Program-made: the position numbers and the translations under genes
DNA from: Plectosphaerella cucumerina
Taxonomy: Eukaryota > Ascomycota > Sordariomycetes > Glomerellales > Plectosphaerellaceae
Length of the DNA: 64,000 bases
NCBI GenBank assembly: GCA_020746995.1
Contig: JAGPXD010000001.1
Location: 4,464,001 to 4,528,000 of the forward strand
Direction: 5' to 3'
Part shown: piece by piece, positions 20,867-31,348 of the stretch
Layout of the letters: every line of letters begins with the position of its first letter
Numbering within the stretch: the first letter of the stretch is position 1
The notes under the pieces: model-generated
The model's database searches: none
What the model was told of the DNA's origin: nothing
Seen by the model: the letters and a program-made list of their open reading frames with translations, nothing else

Positions 20867-22108
20867 GGTTGTAGAGAGTGCTGGTCGTAGATGTTATCGA
20901 GATGTATGTTTCGGTACGTCGAGGGGAGTCGCGTGAGGGGTGTTCAGTCGGTCGTGTGCTGGACAATGGCCCGATTGATGCCCAAGGTCGGCGGTGCGGT
21001 GGGAGTCCGAGTGCGATTAATGTCGTCTGTTATCGTGGACTCGAGAAGAGGGGGTTCCCGTAGGCGAGATTGTTTGATGGGTGCCTGCTGGGTGTGTCGC
21101 GGGTTGGCGGCTCTAGGACTTTGCTCTGCGGCTGGGAGCGGACGGACGATCGACGTTTGGTTGGTGGCAGGCGACGTGCAGGGTGAGTTTCGTCATCGTG
21201 GTATGAATGCTGTCGGCCAAGCGCACGGACCAAGGTATTCGAGCTCTGGGTGGGGATGGCTGTACCGTGCGCATCACAGTGTGAACACGTCTGTCAGTCA
21301 CTCTGAAGGTTCCAGTTCTGCGTCAAGACACTACACTGAGCTCGGATTTTTCAAACTCCCAACAATGGCGCTGTGGTGAAGTAGACATCTTTTTGAGCTT
21401 TAACTCTGTCATGAAGTCTTACTCATTGGTTGGCACATATTCAGATGCGGCCAGTGTGACCATGTGTTCAATTCATTTCTCATACAGGCAAGTCCAGTGG
21501 ATACAGGTAGCGACGGGTTTAAACCGCGATAGCTGGCGCCAGCGCGGGCGATCAACTTCTAGCTCGCTTCTACTCGGAGAATTGTAGGGGCTATTCTTGG
21601 CAAACCCCTTCTTCCCAGTGACGCATCGTGAAAGTTGCCAGACTTGTGGTTGACTTGCAAATTCTCCGCTTAACGTGTTCCTCAAATTGTCACTGTCACC
21701 TCAGTGTATCTGCTAATTTCATCATTTCACATACGACTACCGGACATCCATCTATCTAAGACCATCAGGATATGCCCTCAAAGTCCACATCCTGGTCAAC
21801 TTTACCCCAGTTCCGGCCGAAGCCGTGGCTAACACGACGAACGTCCAGTCTCGACATGATGACCGAGATGGATTTAGCCGACATCCGAATCACCAACCGA
21901 CATCACACAGCTGACAGTCCCAGTGGGGAAAACAGCCCGGACTTGAACAGAACCGGCTGTCGTCGTGTTCACCTCGTCTTCATCAACTCTCCACACACCA
22001 AGCCCAGGATCCCTTGATAATACTCTTTCTCGCCAAAAAGTCAAGTCCCTTGCCTCAGCCTCATCAACATCACAGTCTCGTAACTCTGACTCGTACCCTT
22101 TGCCCCTC
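20867..22108. other. Divergent intergenic region
   Basis: About 1.2 kb between the verprolin start and a small plus-strand gene. Only short overlapping open frames are present; it would hold both promoters. Confidence 0.45.
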
Positions 22109-22534
22109 ATGAGGCTACCCCGGTTCTTGATCTACCTCGTATCCGCCCCTCTCTTCTTCTCAGGTAGCGTTCTCGCAACGCCAGCGAACGATGCCCTCAA
22201 GCCCGCGGAACACGATGCCCAGATTGGGCTGGCCCATGACCACACGCCCGGCGACACATTTCACCTACAGGGCGTTCCACCTAAGGTCCCAGAGGTCTCT
22301 AGCGACGAGTCCCTTCCCCATGACTCGAAGACACCCACATGTGTCTGCCGCCAGAGACCCTTCCTCGAGTTCTTGGTCGTCGAACTCGGGCCCCCGCGCT
22401 GGGTTCGCGTCACATTTGCAACCCTCTTCGTCATCTACTGGATTCCCTTCATCCTCAACAAATGGCTCGATAAGGTCGCCCTGGTGATATACTGGTACCT
22501 TGATCTCCCTTACTCTCATCCCCAACAGAGATGA
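22109..22534 (+). CDS. Small hypothetical membrane protein with signal peptide
   Basis: Single exon, 141 residues. The first 24 residues (MRLPRFLIYLVSAPLFFSGS, then VLA) look like a cleavable signal peptide. The middle is acidic and His-rich (GLAHDHTPGDTFHLQG) with a CVC pair. A hydrophobic stretch near residues 101-128 (VTFATLFVIYWIPFIL plus VALVIYWYL) is a likely membrane segment. No family recognised. It ends only 88 bases from the stop codon of the convergent isocyanide synthase, so it may belong to the same cluster, or may simply mark its edge. The gene model is unsupported by homology. Confidence 0.45.
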   Translation: MRLPRFLIYLVSAPLFFSGSVLATPANDALKPAEHDAQIGLAHDHTPGDTFHLQGVPPKVPEVSSDESLPHDSKTPTCVCRQRPFLEFLVVELGPPRWVRVTFATLFVIYWIPFILNKWLDKVALVIYWYLDLPYSHPQQR

Positions 22535-22622
22535 GGTCGAGACACGGGCACATAACGACGGCATATGCTTTCAATATTCACGACATGCTTCAAAACCCGT
22601 CTCCACGCTTCCCTCCGCCGCT

Positions 22623-24723
22623 TTAATCAAAATGAATCCTCCACAGCTCCCTCGGCGACCCCGACGTAAAGTCGCTCCTCGTATGCATCGCCAGCACATT
22701 GTCGCTCACGAGAAGGTCGCCCACCTCCCACGACAGCCAAAGGGTATTCCGCCTGCTGTGCAGCAGCGAGTCGAGCACGGCGCAGATGCGCTCGCTCTCC
22801 TCCCGCGGCACGCCCTCGATGACAATCTCCGTCGCGTCAAACGCCGTCTTGCTCTGCGGCCACGGCTCGTGGTACCGGAAGCACGGCTCGCCCGTCGTCG
22901 GGTGTGGCACCACCAGCGGCAGGCCCGTCATGGCCGTGGAGTTGAAAGCGGACGTTGACACGCGCCATGTCAGCTCCGAGAGACGTGAGAGCGGCAGCCA
23001 GGAGGGAAGGTTGTCGAGGACGTGGCGGGATGGCGTGAAGAGCGTGAAGCCTGTTGTCTTGGGCGACGGCGTCACTGCCGTGAAGAACTGGAATCTGTTC
23101 CTTGTCAGCTGCCATCCTCTTGCGGATCCATGATCCAAAGTCGACTTACTGCGGCGGGTTCGGCTCGACCTTCTCCGTGCCATCTTCCAGCACCCTCGTC
23201 TTCGTCTTGAACAGTCCGTCGAAGTGGAAGGGCATCCATTCAGCCGACAAGACATTGTTCAGACCTGCACTATCAGCGCCCTGGTCCTTCACCTCGAGGA
23301 CCAGCCCGAACTTCCACGGCAGCGGCGTCCCAAACTCATGCCCCTTGGCGACGAACAGCTCCCTATCGCGAGTCTTCGAGAATCCCCGCAGCACGACGGG
23401 CGAGTTGCGCTCCGCCAGCGACCGCACCTTTGCCGAGTCAATATCGTGGATCGAGAGCGTCTTGGGACCCGCGGCGGGACGGATAATCACACCGCAGGGG
23501 TAGAGAGGCTCGCACGTCGTCTCGGACGACCACCTGTACAGCTCGCTCTTCTCACGGTAGTAGCTCGGCCTCCCGTTCTCGAGAACAAGCTCGTATGCCG
23601 GGTTGTTCTCAAAATCGGCGCGCGGGCCGGTCGTGATGGCGCCGCTGAGGGCAAAGGCGATAACGCAGTGCCAGGGCGTTGTGAAGCCGGTCCGTGTTGG
23701 CAGGGGGCTGATGGACAGCTTTGTCTTTCCCGTCGAGGGGTGGATGGAGAGTCGGAGGTGGCTGTTGAAGTTCTCCCGCACAGCTCGCGCGAAAGCCTAT
23801 CCCACGTCAGCAATGTCCCTGGCTGGATTTCTTGGCCTGGAGGCAGCTTACATCACCACGCTGGAGCATCTGGCGGGCGATGTACTCGATGCCCTTCTTG
23901 TATGCCGTCTTGGTGCGACCATGGTCCTCGCCCACGGGATACACGAGTGCCAGATCCGTCTCGAGGAACTTGATGTAGCCCCGATACGTCAAGCACGTGT
24001 CTTCATTCTGGGAAATCTCGACCGACGGGTCATAGTCGCTGCGGCCGAAGCTGTTGAGGAGGGCACGGCGGAAGTTTGTTGCGTTGGCGACATATGTCAT
24101 CTCGTTCAGGGGTGTGGGCAGACCGGGGAGATGGACGAGGTCTTGAAGCCGGGAGAAGTCAAGGTGGTCGAAGCCCTTCTCAACGGCCAGCTGCCGAAGC
24201 GCCTCTCCATATGCCCAGACGTTCTTGTCGGGGGCACCGAGGAGATCTAGAGACTGTCAGAGCAAGCTCGTGCTGTTAATAGAGACTCGGGGGCAAGAGC
24301 CCTCTTACCATTGTACACCAGCCCATCAGACACAATGGTCAGCCGGGCGCCAGGCTTGTAAATATCACCGATCTGGGCACAGAGCCCGTTCATGTGAGCA
24401 AGAGCAAACTCCTCGGCCTTGTCCGGCAGTATACCGAGGACCTTGTCTCTGTTGTTGGGTGACTTGAACGGGAAAGCCGGCAGGCACATGAGCACAGGCT
24501 CCTCCGCCCTGACGCTCTTGTAAATCATGGAGAGGAAGCCCAGCTTGTTGTCGAGCTCGGGGAGATCAAGCTCCTTTGGCCTCCTGAGAGCGTACTGGCA
24601 GATGATGTCCAGAATGTTCGACGCAAGTCCCAAGGCCTGCTCGTCAAAGCCCAGAGGCAGTGACGGCACAGTCTTGGGCTCTGCGAGGAGCTCCTGCGGA
24701 GGGGTGCCGATTCTCGAAGGCAT
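22623..24723 (-). CDS. Isocyanide synthase-dioxygenase fusion (DIT1/PvcA domain plus TauD domain)
   Basis: Four exons on the minus strand: 24723-24309, 24246-23852, 23796-23150, 23094-22623, giving 642 residues with all phases consistent. The N-terminal half matches the DIT1/PvcA family: CQYALRR, a PAFPFKSPNNRDKVLG stretch, LPDKAEEFALAHMNGLC, RLTIVSDGLVYND, then RGYIKFLETDLA. This family makes isocyanides from an amino acid and ribulose 5-phosphate. The C-terminal half, from about residue 380, is a TauD-type Fe(II)/2-oxoglutarate dioxygenase with the metal triad His461-x-Asp463 (FHFDG) and His623 (AMHTR), and the terminal RELWRIHF arginine region. Fused ICS-TauD enzymes are known in fungi. 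It is divergent from an FAD monooxygenase and followed by an MFS gene. The ATG at 24723 is the first in frame; an upstream TTG is ignored. Substrate and product unknown. Confidence 0.9.
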
Positions 24724-25613
24724 GGTAGCAGAAAGACTGAAGAGGATTGCAGTGCAAGTGCAGAAGAGGCGGAAAGTCGCCAAGGTGACTAGATCCAGGA
24801 AACGTTTAAGTAGAGAGGACGATCAGCACGAGAGGACGACCTGGCATGCTGAGTGAAGCATCCCTGTTGTTCACCACCTCCTCCTGACCGGCTGTCCCAA
24901 CCAGTCCACGCCGCAGATGTGCTGCATTACGTCGCCACATCCTCTCCTCGCGTTACATTGCGCCACGGCGAGAGGATGATCGCATGTTCCTCTGCCTTGT
25001 CGGCGCCGCCATCATGCATGTGTCGGCACGCCCGTGGACCGCAACCTTTCCGTTCAGAGAAAGACGCCCGAAACCGATGGGGATATCACGACTTGCTTTC
25101 GGCCGAGGAAAGGGGGGTCAGCCCCGTTCGCCCCCCTTGGACACGGTGATAAACCCTGGGGCAGCCCTGCTCCTGCCTTTCCCGTGCCTTTCTGGACACC
25201 TTCCGGCAGGCTATGTGGGAGCCGCGCGGGAGGACAGGGGGTAGGGGGTGTGGACGGGTCGGGCAGGTGAAGGGGGTGGATCGGCGGCGATGCGACCAAG
25301 GCGGACAGGGGTCGATCCTGGAGTAGGGACCGACCCGCCTCGGCACTTCTACTTTTATCAGATTCCCGATGAGGATGCCGCGGTCCTGTAAGCCTTGACT
25401 CAGGATGCAACGTTCGATTACGTCGGGCGTCGCCGATGGTGGTCTGCGAAACAGGCAAGTAGGCCCGGCTGGTGTTGATCATCTGTGTGGCACCTGGCCA
25501 AGATATCTGGACAAATAGTGAAGCATTATGACTTGTAGTTGTAGGCCACCTGCACAAGAACCGACGCTCGCAGCACTGTTGTTGTAATCTTCTCAAGCAG
25601 ATCAGTATTCATC
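24724..25613. promoter_or_regulatory. Divergent promoter between isocyanide synthase and monooxygenase
   Basis: About 890 bases shared by two divergent cluster genes, the typical place for a pathway-specific regulator to act. I saw a TTATC/GATA-type site near 25357 but no clear copper-responsive Mac1-like element. No gene is supported inside. Confidence 0.5.
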
Positions 25614-27424
25614 ATGGGCTCAGTCTCTCAGCAAGAAGTCGTCGACGTTGACCTGGCTGTCGTTGGTGGTGAGTACAAACATTGTAAACCGCCCCTTGGA
25701 CATCAGCATACTCACCCGCTCAGGCGGACCGACTGGTCTTCTCACAGCCTACCTGGCTGAACAGCTAGGTGTCAAGGTCTGCGCCATCGGTAAGTCGCCG
25801 TAGTGGCCACTTTGTCTGAAGCCGAACTCTGACAGTGACGGTCATACAGATAGCAAAAAGGGCCCGTTGGAGATAGGACGTGCCGATGCACTCAATGCCC
25901 GCACTCAGCAGTATCTCGAGGTTGTCGGGATCCTCGACGAGCTTCTTCCCGAAGGAATTACCTGCAACAGTAAGCCCCCAGTCAAACCCGAGTCTCCCTT
26001 CCACCTGACACGGCTTCAGCGAGCTCGACCTTTGGCGACGGAGAGTTCAAGTCCCGTCAGAGCCACTGGTGGACGAGCCTCAAGCACACCTATCGTAAGA
26101 ACTTCCTGATGCTTGGACAGCCTCTGGTGGAGCAGGCTCTTTCATCGAGGCTCAAGGCTCGGGTGTGCTATGATGAGAGCATGACGAGCATCAGCGAAGA
26201 CGATGAGGGGGTGACGGTCAAGACGGATCGCGGCCGGACCATTCGCAGCCGCTACGTCGTCGGCGCAGATGGTGCCAGGTCAAGCGTCAGGACTGCCATG
26301 AATATTGGCTTCACTGGCACGAAGCCGGAGATGACATGGGCCGTCCTGGACACCTTCATCGATACTGATTTCCCGGTGTGCTCAGAGATTGTCACTTTCC
26401 AGCTGAACAAGCAGAGTCGCGTGGCCTGGATCCCTCGTGAGCGCGAGCTCGCCCGCTTCTACGTCCTCCTCGACGGCGGCGATATCACGGAGCAGCGCGC
26501 CAAAGACTCCGTCCGGGAGCACATGGCGCCTCACCGGGTCGACTTTACGCAGACCGAGTGGTTCAGCACATTTGAAGGCGAGTATTCCCCCTTCGCTATG
26601 GACCCCAATCGAGTGGTGCTGACTGCAGAACAGTCAAGGAACGCATAGCATCGACCTTTGTCTCTCGAGACGCCGGCGGCCGCGTGATCCTGGCTGGCGA
26701 CGCTGCCCATGTCCATTCCGTCAACGGCGGGCAAGGGCTGAACACGGGCATCGCTGACGCCTTCGCCCTGGCGTGGAGACTGGCATATGTCTTGACTGAC
26801 AAGGGCCTCGGCAAGGCCACGGCGGATGTCCTGATTCGGAGCTATGACACGGAAAGGCGCGCGGTCGCGCAAGGCGTGATCGACGTCGCAGCCACGCTCG
26901 TCAGAGAGACGGTCCGGACGGCGGCCGAGTACGTGTCCGCCATCGAACGCAATGCAGGATATATTACGGGGATGGGGGTATCTTACGATGCGCTCGGCTC
27001 GGCCCTGGTGCGGGAGTCCAGCGTCGGCATCTGGCGGGCAGGCCACAGGTGCCCAGATGTCTATCTGACGCCCGCGCTAAAGCAGGGGAGCGCGCGCCGA
27101 CTTTACTCGACCTTGTCCCGCGGCTACGGGAAACACCTGATCTTGCGGATCGGTCAACACGACGATGTTGGCCGAGGTGGGTCGCTGGAGCACAGGGCTG
27201 GGAGCCACAGGGCCCGCACCATCAGAGTTCTCGCCCGAGGCGCTGATGGGGCAGATGCCGCGACATCTCCGGAGGATGTCGAGATTTTCTGGGCGGACTG
27301 GGTTCGTGCCACCGATAGCCACACAGTTGTCGTTCGGCCGGACATGTACGTCGGCTTTGTGGGTACGGATGAAGGCGCAGCGGAGTATCTGTCGTACTTG
27401 GAAGGACCCAGCGCGAGTCAGTAG
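25614..27424 (+). CDS. FAD-dependent aromatic monooxygenase (phenol hydroxylase / PHBH type)
   Basis: Five exons: 25614-25668, 25724-25789, 25850-25969, 26020-26577, 26634-27424, giving 529 residues. The FAD-binding dinucleotide motif is VVGGGPTGL (Gly18, 20, 23), the DG motif is VGADGARSS (from Gly162), and the GD motif is LAGDAAHVHSVNGGQGLNTG (Asp289), then IADAF. A thioredoxin-like C-terminal domain typical of phenol 2-monooxygenases follows. Intron 4 (26578-26633) uses a GC donor (AAG|GCGAGT): only this splice restores the expected FEVKERIASTF before the GD motif. Such enzymes hydroxylate aromatic rings with NAD(P)H and O2. Its divergent position to the isocyanide synthase suggests a tailoring step; this is inference. 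Confidence 0.88.
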
Positions 27425-27890
27425 ATTGTTGATAGTGGGCGGCAAAAGATTTCGTGTGTAAAAGGCAGCCCCCCGAGCCCCTTCTGGTGCTGAAGCGGAA
27501 AGGTGTATCGAATGCGGAAGGCAGTTCCCGGACGTTGCAGTGATGTGCGGTCATCGCCGGGATGCGGATCCATAACAGTTTTCTGCACAGCTTCTTTCCC
27601 TGGTTCGGGGTTGCATCGGCGGTGACGGGATTGTGGATGCATCGCATGTTGCCGCCCTGAATGAGGCTCCACATGGGGAGCCCTTCATCTTTGACCAGAT
27701 CTTGTTGAATATCCAGCGGTCCACCGGTGTGATGTCTGAAAGTTGACTGTGACCTGCCCCTTCTGGTCTTGTGGTGTGCCACTTCTTCGCTTCTTGACGG
27801 ATTCTTGCGAGCTCTTGATGGATTTGGACCGACAGCCGCAGCGACAAGCGACCAAGCACATGCTCAACTCCCCGGCGCCAAGCTCTTACA
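27425..27890. other. Spacer before MFS transporter
   Basis: About 470 bases between two same-strand cluster genes; promoter of the transporter presumed. No gene seen. Confidence 0.45.
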
Positions 27891-29349
27891 ATGGCTGTAC
27901 TTGGAGATGACGAGCACCGGACCGCGGACCGGTCACCGGCCGAGAGTATTGCACCAAACACGGATTCTGACTCGAGCTCACCTCCCGCGGAGAAGACCAC
28001 TAACGCCGACGAGCATTTCGATGGAGGCATCAAGGCGTGGCTTCAGGTCCTCGGGGCCTTTTTCATATACTTCAACACCTGGGGTGAGTCTGAAGAGAGA
28101 GCATGGCCGAGGACGGGCGGACGTTCGTTTTGACTGCGGAACCATGATTGACCGTGGGTGTAGGTCTGGTTGCGACGTTTGGAAGCTTCCAAGCGCATTA
28201 CGAAAAGGACTTGCTGCGCGACAGCTCGCCGTTTTCAATATCGACGATTGGGTCCCTGCAGAGTTTCCTGATGGTGTTCCTGGGGTTTGTGGCAGGCCCA
28301 GTGTATGACATGGGATATTCTCGCCAACAGCTCTGGATTGGATCGCTGCTCATCGTCGTCGGGACGATTTCCCAGAGCTTCTCGCGCACTCTCTGGCAGC
28401 TCCTGCTCTCGCAAGGCCTCTGTATTGGCGTGGGAATGGGGTGCCTGGCCGTCTTGGGCGTGGCGTTGCCTTCAGCCTGGTTCTCGAAACGGCTGCCGTT
28501 GGCAAACGGTATCGCTGCGGCGGGCAGTGGCGTCGGCGGGTGAGTCCAGGTCAACCTCTTCGCCAAGGATTTCAGCAGCTGACCCGAGGCGTGTCACCTA
28601 GACTCATTCTTCCCATCGCATTCCGAAACCTGCAGCGCAGCGTCGGCTTCCGGTGGGCGGTGCTCGTGATTGCGCTCATTGCCGGCGTGACCATGGGTGT
28701 TGCCATCGTTGTGCTGGAAACACCCAGGCGAGCTGCCGGGCGAAGAGCGCTGCTCGACAAGTCGGCCTTCAGAGATGTGCCCTATCTGTTGTTCGTTCTC
28801 GGATGCTTTGGGGTGATGTTGGGCATGTACACCCCCTTCGTCTATATCCAGACGTTTGCACTCGACGGCGAGATGGTCGGGGCTGGTCTCGCGGCGTATC
28901 TCCTGGCAATCCTCAACGGGACATCCATCATCGGTCGGATTGTGCCTAACATGTTCTCTCCACGAGTGGGGATCATGAACATGATGATCGTGGCCATTGT
29001 AGCGCTGTGCGTCACGGCGTTCTGCCTGATGGCCGTGAAGAGCGGCGCGGGAGTCGTGGTCGCCATCGCAGTTTATGGCTTCGCCTCTGGTACTTTTTTT
29101 GCTTCTCAACCGACGATTTTTGTTCGATTGACAGCGAACCGCGCATACATCGGCACCAGATTCGGCATGGCCTTCACGGTCATGTCCATTGCGCTCCTGT
29201 TCGGCCCGCCTGTAGCCGGGGCGCTGCGGAGGGAGTTTGGATACAACGGTGCCTGGATATGGGCAGGAGCGTGTTTGTCATTGGGAGTGATGGCTGTCTC
29301 CTGCTCAAGGGGCCTGGCTGGTGGCTGGAGGCTCAAGGCGAAGGTGTGA
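27891..29349 (+). CDS. MFS transporter, monocarboxylate-porter type
   Basis: Three exons: 27891-28083, 28164-28539, 28602-29349, giving 438 residues. After an acidic cytosolic N-terminus comes the family start GGIKAWLQVLGAFFIYFNTW, then LVATFGSFQAHYEKDLL and about 11-12 hydrophobic segments. The spliced junction gives the conserved GVGGLILPIAF, NLQRSVGFRWAV region seen in fungal monocarboxylate-type porters. Second half: VPYLLFVLGCFGVMLGMYTP, NGTSIIGRIVPN, and FGPPVAG. It sits downstream of the monooxygenase, and an export or self-protection role for the cluster product is plausible. The central loop is short for the family (about 200-220), so a missed mini-exon is possible. Confidence 0.88.
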
Positions 29350-30022
29350 AGTGACGACGTTGCTGCTCCGTGGTCTCGGCGGGAAGCCAAGTAGATAGAA
29401 ATGAGGCCGACATAGATCGTCGATTAATGTTAATCCACCGGACATGGAATTGTATGCTCAGACCCGAGTCTGCGATACGAGGCGTGCCTGATGGTCAGGC
29501 CTGCTGATGGTGTCGAAAGAAGGAAACCCTCAAGTGAGACCTCCAGCTGCAAGGCGGGGAAATGTGACCTGGGGTAGCACCTTCCCGTCAGCAGTCAGTC
29601 AGTCGCGGCAGGTGCCATCCGGAGGTGTCTGGTGTGGAGCGCGTCGGGGTCGCGGGATGTTGCGTAACCGAAATAGGGAACCTGAGGTGTCCATTGGAGC
29701 CTCAACTTTTTTCCTCCAGAACGCGACAACGTCTATTCTCCCCACGACCGCCCAGGCGACAACCCCCGACACATCTCCTGTCAATTCTTCGAGTCAACGG
29801 TCAATTGGCTTCCCCACAAGCTCCGGCACGCTGATCGACACCTCGTCGTCCCAACGCCGCAGCAGTCTTCGACTTGAGGTTGATCGTCCGCTGCAGCTCT
29901 GCACTGCCCGACCACATCCGCCAGATCGACATCGACACCCGCCGCCGGCATCGCTTCATTGCCTTACCGACAGTTCGCCCAAGGCTGCTACCAGAGAGGG
30001 TCGCGCGACTCTCACCGCAGAC
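29350..30022. other. Intergenic region upstream of mitochondrial-type gene
   Basis: About 670 bases. The plus-strand frame of the next gene stays open through part of this region (from 29507), but the composition looks like 5' UTR. No separate gene seen. Confidence 0.45.
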
Positions 30023-31348
30023 ATGATGCGGCCGTCCTCCATCGCGCGTACTGCGCGCCAGTCGCCCGGTCTTTGCCGAATGTGCGGCTTCACGCCCTCT
30101 CGACCACTGTACACTGCCAAGCCAGTCCGCGCCTCGACCCTCATTGCTGCTCCACAACACATGGCAAAGCGCTTCGGTGCTTTCGAGTCGAGACAACGGG
30201 AATTCGTCACGAAAGGATATCGAAGCACAGAGGCCGCGGAGGCGGAGAGCCCTTCGCCATTGGACCCCGCGCCGGAAGCCACGGCTTCCGGCACCGCTGT
30301 GGCCAAGCAGCTACCCGACCTGTCCAAGCTATCCAGCCTCGTCCTGACGAGCCGGGAACGCTTCCTGTCGACCGACGGCATCCCGACAAATCAGCTAGTG
30401 CTGGCTGCTCTGAGGACATGCCAGGGTGCCGCCAACGCTATCCACCCCTTCCTTACCAGGACAGCTTCGCGTACCTCCAACACGACATCGACAGCGTCAA
30501 ATCTCTTGTCGTTGGGCTCGAGCGCCTCCAAGTCAGGCGGCAGTGCCAATGCGCAGCAGCACCCGGACATGCCGGCCGTCCTGAGGCAGGCCATCGATGC
30601 CGTGACAGAATCCGCCTTCGCCATCGTCGCGCACGCACCTGTCATCATTACCCCTGAGGTTCTCGAGCTCTACGTGAACGTGCAGTCGAGGCTCGGCCGG
30701 CCCGAGACGCTACCCTACGTCCTCGAGCTGTACGCGTCCAAGCCCCTGCCCAAGGTCGTCGACGGTGCGCTCCAATATGTTGCGCAAAACCCCAAGGCTG
30801 CAGACAAGGCTATCGAGTCACAGACGGCCGAGGTTGCCCTAAACACAGCCCTAGAGGCACGAAACCTCGACGCCGCCCTTGGCATCGTCGAGTGCTGCTA
30901 CACCTCGCAGGCCTTCATCCGGCAGAAGCTTCTCAAGAAGGCTCTCATTCCGGCTAGTGTCCTGGGAGCAACACCATTCATCGTCTACGGCCTCTCTTCG
31001 GCCCTGTCCACTTACCAGAACACCGTCGAACCTGGTACCGCCACCAAGGTCGCCTTTGCCGCCATCATCGCCTACTTGACCTTCACATCGACCATTGGAA
31101 CGATTGCCAAGGTGACGGCAGACGACCACATGAGACGTGTGTCCTGGGCACCCGGCATCACCCTGACACAGCGCTGGCTGCGCGAGGAGGAGCGTGCCGC
31201 CCTGGACCAGGTGGCCTGCGCGTGGGGATACAAGGAGGTTTGGAGGCACGGAGAGGAGGCTGGCGTCGAGTGGGACTCCCTCCGCGAGTACCTGGGTCTC
31301 AAGGGCATGATCCTCGACAGGGTTGAGTTCATGGAGGGCATGAACTGA
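30023..31348 (+). CDS. Conserved hypothetical mitochondrial membrane protein
   Basis: Single exon, 441 residues from the ATG at 30023. The N-terminus (MMRPSSIARTARQSPGLCRM, then Arg/Ser/Ala-rich without acids) is a probable mitochondrial presequence, which decides the start although the frame is open upstream. The middle is helical, with repeats of short Leu/Ala helices reminiscent of TPR/PPR-like proteins (PEVLELYVNVQSRLGRPETL). Two hydrophobic segments at about 307-327 and 342-362 form a hairpin. The C-terminal WAPGITLTQRWLREEERAAL and DSLREYLGLKGMILDRVEFM look conserved. I cannot name the family; a role in inner-membrane complex expression or assembly is only a guess. Confidence 0.75.
   Translation: MMRPSSIARTARQSPGLCRMCGFTPSRPLYTAKPVRASTLIAAPQHMAKRFGAFESRQREFVTKGYRSTEAAEAESPSPLDPAPEATASGTAVAKQLPDLSKLSSLVLTSRERFLSTDGIPTNQLVLAALRTCQGAANAIHPFLTRTASRTSNTTSTASNLLSLGSSASKSGGSANAQQHPDMPAVLRQAIDAVTESAFAIVAHAPVIITPEVLELYVNVQSRLGRPETLPYVLELYASKPLPKVVDGALQYVAQNPKAADKAIESQTAEVALNTALEARNLDAALGIVECCYTSQAFIRQKLLKKALIPASVLGATPFIVYGLSSALSTYQNTVEPGTATKVAFAAIIAYLTFTSTIGTIAKVTADDHMRRVSWAPGITLTQRWLREEERAALDQVACAWGYKEVWRHGEEAGVEWDSLREYLGLKGMILDRVEFMEGMN

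Noticed and set aside
19601..20890. 429-codon plus-strand frame opposite verprolin
   Set aside because: Gly/Glu-rich antisense of poly-Pro coding sequence; no domain.
22495..22528. Intron near the end of the small membrane protein gene
   Set aside because: GT and AG are present, but the length of 34 bases is below what fungal introns normally allow.
29507..30022. N-terminal extension of the mitochondrial-type protein
   Set aside because: The frame is open, but the extension is CT-rich leader-like and would bury the presequence that starts at 30023.
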